Source: Panulirus ornatus (Eukaryota > Arthropoda > Malacostraca > Decapoda > Palinuridae). From it: 64,000 bases of DNA. The position numbers were made by a program, and so were the translations under genes. Shown one piece after another: positions 12,101 through 24,100 of the stretch. The notes under the pieces were generated by a model, which was not told where the DNA came from, ran no database searches, and saw only the letters and a program-made list of their open reading frames with translations. Position 1 is the first letter of the stretch; each line of letters starts with the position of its first letter. The DNA lies in assembly GCF_036320965.1 (NCBI RefSeq), contig NC_092225.1:54365980-54429979 (forward strand). Reading direction: 5' to 3'.

Positions 12101-15100
12101 CCTCTTCCTTGATAATTTTCACTCATTCCCATACATACCACACTTTCCATGCCCTCCCATACTCTTGGTCATAGGAGAATTACACATCCTTCTTTTCCTT
12201 GATAATTTTCACTCATTCCCATACATACCACACTTTCCATGCCCTCCCATACTCTTGGTCATAGGAGAATTACACATCCTTCTTTTCCTCTTCCTTGATA
12301 ATTTTCACTCATTCCCATACATACCACACTTTCCATGCCCTCCCATACTCTTGGTCATAGGAGAATTACACATCCTTCTTTTCCTTGATAATTTTCACTC
12401 ATTCCCATACATACCACACTTTCCATGCCCTCCCATAACTTGCATCCATCATTTCCATTTTCACTCCATCTTTCCACCTCCAATTGGTCTCCCTCTTCTC
12501 CTCTCTCAACCACACTCTTTTTAATACCACACATCTCTCTTACCCTTTCATTACTTAATCAAAATTACATTTCAACACACCAATCCTCCTATGCATAGCC
12601 TTAGCTTAGCCCAATGCCTCGCATCCATATAGTATTGTTGTGACTTCTATTCCTTCAAACATACCCATTTTTGCTTTCCAAGATAACGTTCTCGACTTCC
12701 ACACATTCTTCAACGCCCCCTCCCCCAACCTATGATTTACTTCCGCTTCCATGGTTCCATCCGATGCCAAATCCACTCCCAGATATCTAAAATACTTCAC
12801 TTCCTCCAGTTTATCTCCATTCAAACTTACCTCCCAATTGACTTGTCCCTTAACTCTACTGTACCTAATAACCTTGCTCTTATTCACATTTACTCTCAGC
12901 TTTCTTCTTTCACACACTTTACCAAACTCAGTCATCAGCTTCTGCAGTTTCTCACACGAATCAGCCACTAGCGCTGTATCATCAGCGAACAACAACTGAC
13001 TCACTTCCCAAGCTCTATCATCCACAACAGATTGCACACATGCCCCTCTTTCCAAAACTCTTGCATTCACCTCCCTAACAACCCCATCCATAAAAAAATT
13101 AAACAACCATGGAGACATCACGCACCCCTGCCGCAAACCAATATTCACTGAGAACCAATCACTTTCCTCTCTTTCTACACATACACATGCCTTACATTCT
13201 CTATAAAGACTTTTCACTGCTTCTAACAACTTGCCTCCCACACCATATATTCTTAATACCTTCCACAGAGCATCTCTATCAACTCTTATCATATGCCTTC
13301 TCCAGATCCATAAATGCTACATACAAATCCATTTGCTTTTCTAAGTATTTCTCACATACATTCTTCAAAGCAAACACCTGATCCACACATCCTCTACCAC
13401 TTCTGAAACCACACTGCTCTTCCCCAGTCTGATGCTCTGTACATGCCTTCACCCTCTCAATCAATACCCTCCCATATAATTTCCCAGGAATACTCAACAA
13501 ACTTATACCTCTGTAATTTGAGCACTCACTTTTATCCCCTTTGCCTTTGTACAATGGCACTATGCAAGTATTCTGCCAATCCTCAGGCATCTCACCATGA
13601 GTCATACATACATTAAATAACATTACCAACCAGTCAACAATACAGTCACCCCCTTTTTTAATAAATTCCACTGCAATACCATCCAAAACCGCTGCCCTGC
13701 CGGCTTTCATCTTCCGCAAAGCTTTTACTACCTCTTCTCTGTTTAACAAATCATTCTCCCTAACCCTCTCACTTTGCACACCACCTCGACCAAAACACCC
13801 TATATCTGCCACTCCATCATCAAACACATTCAACAAACCTTCAAAATACTCACTCCATCTCCTTCTCACATCACCACTACTTGTTATCACCTCCCCATTA
13901 GCCCCCTTCACTGATGTTCCCATGTCTTACGCACTTTATTTACCTCCTTCCAAAACATCTTTTTATTCTCCCTAAACTCTAATGATACATTCTCACCTCA
14001 ACTCTCATTTGCCCTCTTTTTCACCTCTTGCACCTTTTTCTTGACCTCCTGCCTCTTTCTTTTATACATCTCCCTCTCATTTGCATTATTTCCCTGCAAA
14101 AATTGTCCAAATGCCTCTCTCTTCTCTTTCACTAATAATCTTACTTCTTCATCCCACCACTCACTACCCTTTCTAATCTGCCCACCTCCAACGCTTCTCA
14201 TGCCACAAGCATCTTTTGCACAAGCCATCACTGCTTCCCTAAATACATCCCATTCCTCCCCCACTCCCCTTACGTCCTTTGTTCTCACCTTTTTCCATTC
14301 TGTACTCAGTCTCTCCTGGTACTTCCTCACACAAGTCTCCTTCCTAAGCTCACTTACTCTCACCACTCTCTTTATCCCAACATTCTCTCTTCTTTTCTGA
14401 AAACCTCTACAAATCTTCACCTTCACCTCGACAAGATAATGATCAGACATCCCTCCAGTTGCACCTTTCAGCATATTAACATCCATAAGTCTCTCTTTCC
14501 CACATCTATCAATTAAGATTTAATCCAATAACGCTCTCTGGCCATCTCTTCTACTTACATACGTATACTTATGTATATCTCGCTTCTTAAACCAGGTATT
14601 CCCAATCACCTGTCCTTTTTCAGCACATAAATCTACAAGCTCTTCACCATTTCCATTTACAACACTGAACACCCCATGTACACCAATTATTCCCTCAACT
14701 GCCACATTACTCACCTTTGCATTCAAATCACCCATCACTATAACCCAGTCTCGTGCATCAAAACTACTGACACACTCACTCAGCTGCTCCCAAAACACTT
14801 GCCTCTCAAGATCTTTCTTCTCATGCCCAGGTGCATATGCACCAATAATCACCCATCTCTCTCCATCCACTTTCAGTTTTACCCTATAGCAATCCAGAGC
14901 TTACTTTCTTACACTTTTTCACATACTCCCACCACTCCTGTTTCAGGAGTAGTGCTACTCCTTCCCTTGCTCTTGTCCTCTCACTAACCCCTGACTTTAC
15001 TCCCAAGACATTCCCAAACCACTCTTCCCCTTTACCCTTGAGATTCATTTCACTCACAGCCAAAACATCCAGGTTCCTTTCCTGAAACATACTACCTATC

Positions 15101-18100
15101 TCTCCTTTTTTCTCATCTTGGTTACATCCACACACATTTAGACACCCCATTCTGAGCCTTCGAGGAGGATGAGCACTCCCCGCATAACTCCTTCTTCTGT
15201 TTCCCCTTTTAGAAAGTTAAAATACAAGGAAGGGAGGGTTTCTAGCCCCTCGCTCCCGTCCCCTTTAGTCGCCTTCTACGACATGTGAGGAATGCGTAGG
15301 AAGTATTCTTTCTCCCCAATCCCCAGGGATAATTTCTCTAATTAATTCTAAAGAACTCATTCACACATGACTGCATTCCTACCTTCAGTGCACTTCCATT
15401 TAAGCTTTCAGTTACCATCCTTTCATACTCCTCCCAGTATTTTTCCTGATTCATATTCTTACTCACCAACACTTTTACCTCTACATTCTTCCTTACACCA
15501 TACCTACACTTCTTCCTGATCCTCATCCCCACAAGAACCACTGACACATAGTCAATCAAAGCCTTTTTTTTCTCCTCTTTCATCATTCCTCATCCATGTA
15601 TATCTGTGAATGAATATGTGCTAAAAAAAGGTGTTAGCAAGGAATAAACCCCTCTCAGCACAAATATCCACAAGATAGTTTCCATTCTCATTTACTCCAG
15701 GCACTTCCCCCCATTTACCAACTAACTCATCAATTCCATCACATCCCACTTTCGAATTCATATCATCGAATACGACCACGTTTCTCTCATCTCAAAACTG
15801 TTTATACAGTCATTCAAATTCCTTCAGAAATGCTTCATTTCATCTTTACCTTATACAGTCTTCATGTCCACAGGCACATATACACATACTCATGCATATT
15901 TCACAATCCCAATCTTTCTTTTCATCCACACTATTCTTGATCCACTCTATCCATGCTCTAACCCTCCCATACTCTTGGTCATAGGAGAATTACACATCCT
16001 TCTTTTCCTCTTCCTTGATAATTTTCACTCATTCCCATACATACCACACTTTCCATGCCCTCCCATACTCTTGGTCATAGGAGAATTACACATCCTTCTT
16101 TTCCTTGATAATTTTCACTCATTCCCATACATACCACACTTTCCATGCCCTCCCATAACTTGCATCCATCATTTCCATTTTCACTCCACACACCCTGCCC
16201 AAGGACATGGGTTTCCCCAATCCCTAGCACATCCACGCTGCAACTTTTTAATCTCTCCACAATCTCCCCAGTCATCCCATTCACATTCAGCGCTATCATC
16301 CTTAATCGCTTGTTCCTTTTAACCATCATCATAACTGGCAAACTCCAGTGCCGCTTTTTAGCCTTTTGTGCCTTACCATTGACAGGTCACTGGCATACAG
16401 GAACTCCGGTACAGTGTTTCCAGAGGTAGCGAGGTTCAAATGCTGTCAAAGCTAAAAGTAACAGTACACCTAACGTGTTTCTCCATATCTAATACTATGC
16501 CCTGATGTAATTGGGAAATGCTTCCCCCTTCAGTTTTACCCCTAAGGGGTGTACTAACAAGGCCATCACAAGAAGGTGGGGTGCGACTTGGCAACTCCAA
16601 TAAAACTAGATCACGCCTCAGTGTGCTGAAACTCAATACTTTTCCCAATTCCGAACTTCTATACTTTCCACAGCAGCAGCACCTCCTACCTCACTGGTTA
16701 CAATACTGAGCTAATGCACTTTCACTCCTCACAAATACCTCTCTTTCACTTTTATCTATATACCTCCTTGGAAAATAGTTTGATATTCTTTTAAATTTTC
16801 AAAAATTTCCCTTACAAAGTCCTAATCTGCTGTCCTATTTGCATATGTCATCTTTTTAGCTTTTCTAATCAAAATTTTATATATTCTTTACTTTCAATCA
16901 AGGATTTTATATTCTACTCTTTTGTTTCAATCAAAAGCATATATAAAAAAAGCTGTAAGCCACACAAAAACTAGAAAAATCACCCGATGTCTAGCAACCC
17001 TAGATGATCAACAATTACACAATGAAACAAAAACACTTCCGGTACAATCTCACTCCAATATCCTTGTTACTTGGATCTTACTTTTTCTCTTTAAACGATC
17101 ACCATTTCCCACATTAGTCTGGTAGTGCCAGGAGCAGATGTAGAAAGGCCACATCTGTGTACATCCCTTCTCTAGCTGTCATGTGTAATGCACCAATACT
17201 GCAGCTCTCTAACCACAAGGGCCCAAAACTTTTCCATGGTTTACCCCAAACACTTTACATGCTCTAGTTCAGTCAATTGACAGAACACTGACCCCAGTAT
17301 AACACAATGTAATGATTCACCATCCCGTGAACGCCTCCACCCCCCTGCATTTTCAGACCCCGATTGTTCAAAATATTTTCCACTCCATCCTTCCATCTCC
17401 AATTTGGTCTCCTGTTCTCCTTGTCCCCTCCACTTCTGACAAATACATCCTCTTTGGCCACTTTTCCTCATTCAGTCTCTCCATATGTCCATGCCATTTC
17501 AGTACACCCTTTTCAGCTCTCTCAACTACACATCCCTCTTACCCTTTCATTACTTAATCAAAATTACATTTCCAACACACCAATCCTCCTATGCATAGCC
17601 TTAGCTGTAGCCCATGCCTCGCATCCATATAGTATTGTTGTGACTTCTATTCCTTCAAACATATTCTCCCAGATAACATTCTTACTTTTCACACATTCTT
17701 CATTGCTCAGATAATCATGGACCCCTCCTCCATCCTGTGACTCACTTTCGCTTGCATGTTTCCATTTCTTGCTCTGTTCACTCCTAGATATCTAAAACAC
17801 TTCAATTCCTCCAAGTTTTCTCCAGTCAAATTCACACCCCAACTAACTTGTCCCTCAACTCAGCTGAACCTTTCATTCGCATTCACTCTCAACTTCCTCC
17901 TTTATCACTCTCTTTTAAACTCACTTACTAACTTCTGTAGTTTCTCACTCAATTCAGCCTTCAGTGCTGTATCATTAGCAAACAACAACTGACTTACTTC
18001 CCACGCCCTTTCATCCCCCACATAGAGCATAGTAGCCCCTCTCTATAAAACTTTTGTATTTACCTCCCTCACCACCCCATCCGTAAACAAACTGTACAAC

Positions 18101-21100
18101 CATGGTGACATCACCCATCCCAGTTACAGACCAACCTTCACTTGGTACCATTCACTCTCCTCTCTTCCTATTTGTATAGATGCCTTACATCCTTAATAAA
18201 AACTTCTCTGCTTCTAGCAGCTTACCTCCCACACCATACATTCTTAATACCTTCCACAAAGCATCTCTATCCACCATATCATGCGTGTTCTCAGATCAAT
18301 AAATGCCACATACAAATCCATCTGTTTTTCTAAGTATTTCTCACACAATTCTTGAAGCAAACACCCGATCCATACATCCTCACCACTTCTGAAACCACAC
18401 TTCTCTCGAATCTGAAGCTCTGCACATGCCTTCACCCTCTCAATCAATACCCTCCCTATATATAACTTACCAGGTATACTCAACACTAATAATTTGCTTT
18501 TATATACTAGGGCACTATACATGCATTCCACCAATCCTTAGGCACCTCACCAATCAACATCACCTCCTCTTTTCTTAATGAATTCAACTGCAATACATCA
18601 ACTCCAGCTGCCTTACTGCATTTCATCTCCTGCAAGGCTTTCACCACCTCTTCTCTCTTCACCAAAGCACTCTCCATGACTTTGCCAACCCAAGCAAAAC
18701 ACCCTACATCTGCCACTCTATCATCAACCACATTTAACAATCCTTCAAAATACTCACTCTATCTCCTCCTCACTTCCTCTTATCTCTTCCCCTTTGCCCC
18801 TCTACTGATGTTCCCATTTGTTCTCTTGTCTTTCACACATTCTCTATCCCCTTTCAAAACAACTTTTTATTCTCCCTAAAGTTTAACGATACCATCTTAC
18901 CCCAACTCTCATTTCCCCTCTTTTCAACTCCTATACCTTCCTCCTGCCACTTTCTCTTATACATCTCCAAATCATTTTCAAGACTTTCCTGTAAATACAA
19001 ACCAAACATCTCTCTTTTCTCTGTAACAAGCAACTTAACTTCTTCATCTCACCACTCTCTACCTTTTCTAATCTGACCCGCTCCCACCTTTTGCATGCCA
19101 CATGCATCTCTTGCACATGCTAGCACTGCTTCCCTGAATACCTCCCATTCCTCACCCACTCCTCTTGCTTCATTTACTCTCACATTTTCTCATTCTACAC
19201 CCAATGTCTCCTGGTATTACTTCACATGTCTCCCTTCTAAGCTTACTTTCACCACCCTCTTCTTCCTGACATTGTTTCCTCTTTATCTAAATCCTTGCAG
19301 AAGATGAAATCCGGGAAGGCAGTGGGTCTGGATAGCATTGCACTTGAATTTGTTAAGAAAGGGCGTGACTGTTGTTGAATGGTTGGTAAGGATATTCATT
19401 GTATGTATGGAACATGAAGAGCCTGTGGAGTGGTAGAATGCATGTAACGTATTATAATCATCTTAAAACATGGAGAGTTAAAAGAAAGTCTGCCAAGCAC
19501 TCACAGAAACCCAGAGTAACACATATCTGTAAACCCAAGTGAACAGGTGGCAGGTGTTTAAATGATGCAGGGGAGGGAACTGGTTCTTGGTTAGCGTGGG
19601 GTAAATTCCAACTTCAAAGTCACAGGTATAGATGTTTATCTGGACATATCCATCAGTTGAAGTGAATGGGTCTATAGTGGTAACAGAAGAGGTGTAGACC
19701 AGACTGTTGTACTTATACAGTGACTGGTAATGAGGAAAGTTAACGAGAAAAAAGTGTATGCTACAAAATGAACTAAAACTTAAGATATGAGGGAACTTTC
19801 CAAATGTTTCTCCTCAAGCAACATTTAAAAAGAATCAAGACCTTGCAGCTATATGGTAAATGAAGTAAAAATGAGCAACAAGATACAAAATTAATCTGCC
19901 AATAACAGCTTTAGGTATTTACCAACCTTTAGAAGAGGAGGCATTTCAACAGTTGGTGGAAAAATTTTTGTTTCAGGAGGAGTACAATTTTCATAGGCTT
20001 GCAGATATTTGGCTTCCTCATGTTTGTGTATCAAACGAAAGTCTGTTTTGTAGGCAACTCTGGAGATATCTATCACACCATAATTCTTTCCACGGAAAAC
20101 CTGTTCTACTAATATTTTGCCCTTCATGTTGTCCTGAAAAATAAATTCAAAATGTTTAAAAGATAATGTTGAGAGTGAAGCACTAAAGGCTAAGAAGCAG
20201 CACTGGAGTTCACCCGTTATGGAAACTTATGTGCCATGGCCACCCCATTTAAGGAGTTCCTGAAGGGAACAGGTGTCAGATATAGACAGACAGATAAGAT
20301 TCGAATTAAGAGTAAAGAAATTATCATGATCTAGGCTCACCACAATCTATCTATATCTCTGATGCCCATTCTATTTGAAAACTCCCTTAAGGGGGTAACC
20401 ATGGCAAATAGCCTCACCCTTAAGCCACTGGCAGAGGGCAACTTTAGCACACTGTTCCTAAAGGCTCCTACCTAATGTTCCTACATCTACCTAATGTTCT
20501 AATCTACCACTTTTACCTAATGCTTCCTCCTATTGTTCATACCTGTGACTTCTACCTGATGTTTCTCTATCCAAACTGTCTAGCAGCAATTTCATCAGTC
20601 TCTTGTATCTTAGCAGTGAGCCATTTCCAGTACCAACCATGGCTCAAAGAATAATCCTGTTGCCTTGGGGGTTCAAATTATAATTCAATATGCATTAATA
20701 GGATAGTTCTAGCTTTAATTAAATTCTGACAATACATATTTCATCTTGGATCTTCTCATTCACATACATTAGCCCACCTACATAATTAGCTGGGATTACA
20801 GTTTATGTACCAAATGATTCCTGGGCTTTGTTACATCTTCAAGCACTCTGTATTTAGCAGTTCTTAGTTCGGATACAATGATGAATATCTTATACAGTAA
20901 TCAATATCTCAATTACTATAATGCTACTTCTAACTATCATATCATCAATCTGTTTCACCAAAAGTACATAGAGCCATATCTTATCCTAAGAGGATGATGT
21001 AGGACACTCTCATTAACATGACCCTTACTCTAAACTATCATCCAAAAAATCTGGTTGAAATTGGTCTAGTAACTCAAGATTAATTAGACAAAGGATAAAC

Positions 21101-24100
21101 TAAAAGAGACACAAGGGCCTCCATGATGTAGCCTGGGATCAAACCTGTATAAGATCAAATCCTAGTCACTGTGCATCCATCCCTAGGTTAGTTGAACAAA
21201 AGGGTATCTGGCATAGGCCAAGGTGAATGAGTATGTGCACACACACATAAGACTAAAGACATGGTAAATATGTATGAGGCTGAGAAGATGGGACAACATG
21301 AATGTAAAACACTCTCCGAGCAAAACACAAATAGTATTCACAGGAAGTCATGACACTAAAAATGAATTAAGATATCTAAGAAATATAGCTGAAGATTCTG
21401 GACAGGAATACAAATTATTGGAAGGGATTCTGGAGATATAAAACCAGAGGAAAGAAGGTGAAGCCATTTAAAAGCAGAATCTGATGAGTCTTTTCTGACT
21501 GGGCTAGGGACTGAAGGAGGAATATTGACAGCCATTCAGGTACAGGAAGGAATAATAGTACAGGTAGAGTATCCCTTATCAGAAATGCCTGGGACCAAAA
21601 GTGTTTCGGATTTTGGAATATTTGCATATGCTATATCTATTTATTCATTATACTCTGTCGCTGTTTCCTGCGTTAGCGAGGTTGCGCAAGGAAACAAACA
21701 AAAGAATGGCCCAACCCATCTACATACACATGTACATACATAAACATCCTTACATACATACCTATACATTTCAATGTATACATACATATACATACACAGA
21801 CATATGCAGACATATGCATATATACACATTTACATATTCATACATGCTGCCTTCATCCATTCCCACCGCCACCCCGCCACATATGAAATGACACCCCCCT
21901 CCCCCCACGTGCACATGAGGTAGCACTAGGAAATGACAAAAAAGGCCATATTCGTTCACACTCAGTCTCTAGCTGTCATGTATAATGCACCGAAACCACA
22001 GCCTTCTTTCCATATCCAGGCCCCACAAAACTTTCCATGGTTTACCCTAGAAGCTTCCACATGCCCTCGTTTAATCCATTGACAGGACGTCAACCCTGGT
22101 ATACCACATCATTCCAATTCACTCTATTCCTTGCATGCCTTTCACCCTCCTGTATTTTCAGGTCCTGATCACTCAAATCCTTTTCACTCCATCCTTCCAC
22201 CTCCAATTTGGTCTCCCACTTCTCCTCATTCCCTCTACCTCTGACACATATATCCTCTTTGTCAATCTTTCCTCACTCATTCTCTTCATGTGTCCAAACC
22301 ATTTCAATACACCCTTTTCTGCTCTCTCAACCACACTCTTTTTATTACCACACATTTCTCTCACTTTCATTACTTAATCAATACACATCACACCATCCTC
22401 CACACAACTGTATCTATACCTCATGCCTCACAACCTTGTAACATTGTTAGAACCACTATTCCTTCAAACATACCCATTTTTGCTCTGCCAGATAACATTC
22501 TCGCCTTCCACACATTCTTCAATGCTCCCAGAACCTTTGCCCCCTCCCCCACATATACATATATTTGGGGATGGGACCTAAGTCTGAACACAAAATCCAC
22601 TTTTTTCATGTTTCATGCACACCTTGTACACACAGCTTGAGGGTAATTCATACAATATTTTTAATAATTTTGTATATGAAACAAAGTTTGTGTAACATTG
22701 AACCATTAGAAAGTTAAGGTGTCACAACCTCAGCTGCCCATGTGGACAATCTGTGGTTGTTTGGGATCACCTTCACTCCTGACACTGAATTCATATGCTA
22801 CTAATAAGCAATCATTTTCTTACTCTTACTCACACATAAGTGTTTAACAGTAAAAAAAAAATATGAAATACCATTAATACAATTAAAAAACAATGTGTTT
22901 AGGTATGGAATTTCCCACTTGTAACGTCATGTCACTGCTCAAAAAGGCTCAGATTTTGAAGCATTTCGGATTAGGGTTGCTCACCCTGTAGATACAGAAT
23001 CTACTGAATATAGAGGGCATGAGAGCACAGAAGAGGCAATATCAGCAGCTGCTCAGTCAGAGAAATGGACTAAGATACATAGATAGGGTGGGCAGGTTAG
23101 TTTAGAAGAATAAATTTTGGTAATCAACAGATGCAAAGTATGAAGAATACTGGAGAGGAACACTGAGGTACAAACAGAAGTACACAGGAAATTAAGTGAA
23201 GCATGTGTAATATGCACTGTTAGAGATGAGGCAATCAAGGAATTTTATAGGCTCTTTGATGGTTGGTTTAGAATGATCAAAGCATACAAAACCAGTGTTT
23301 GCTACCTAAAAGAGAGATTATAGGGAAATTAGAGACCTGGGGGTTGACACTTCTAAAATGAGAAATCTACCTGAAAAGTGGGTAGCACCAAAATTAGAAA
23401 GACTGGTAAAGCAGGTGGTTGATAAATGTAAATCTGATTATTTTTGGTTTGAAAAAAGATCATTAGTCAAGTAAGAAAGAAAGGGAAAAGGACAAAATGC
23501 TTATAAGATTGATGGAAGGAAAAAGGACAAAATGCATATCAAAAGATTGCTGAAGGCTATGAGGTTGCACACTTAATGAAGTAGAAAGGGAAAAGAAGGA
23601 CGAAGTGTATGTCAAAAAAGATTGCTGGAGGCAATGCAAGGGAGAACTGGTGGTTACAGCTACGATATAAGAAGGCAACCACTTATGATTACATTTGACT
23701 TGGAGTCATCAAATCAGGAAGTACTTAGGAAACTTAAGAAACTTAAAGAGAAAGTTGAATTCAGTGGGATATCTATCAAATAACCTACAGGAGAATGTGT
23801 GTAGGAATTACTTAAGGAACTAAATGGATTTGCATTTGGCATTTATGGACCTGGAGAAAGCATATAATAGGGTTGATAAGGATGCCACATGGAGGGTCTT
23901 AAGAATATATGTTATGAGATGAAAGCTGCCAGAAGCAGTGAGAAGCTTTAATCAAGGGTGTATGGCATGTGTATGAGTAGGAAGAGGGGAGAGAGAGAAT
24001 GGTGCTAAGTGAAGGTTGGTCTGCAGCTAGGAAGCATGATGTCACCGCTATTGTTTAATTAGTTTATGGATGGGGTGGTGAGGGGCAAGTATGCAGTCTG

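Noticed and set aside
5158..12437. CRISPR-like or phage-type direct repeat array
   Set aside because: Units are contiguous without unique spacers, and the context is an animal intron.
5082..12524. 2480-residue repeat protein on the plus strand
   Set aside because: Arises from a tandem LINE-derived repeat whose unit lengths are multiples of three. It has no promoter, signal or family match, and the first and last residues are repeat flanks.
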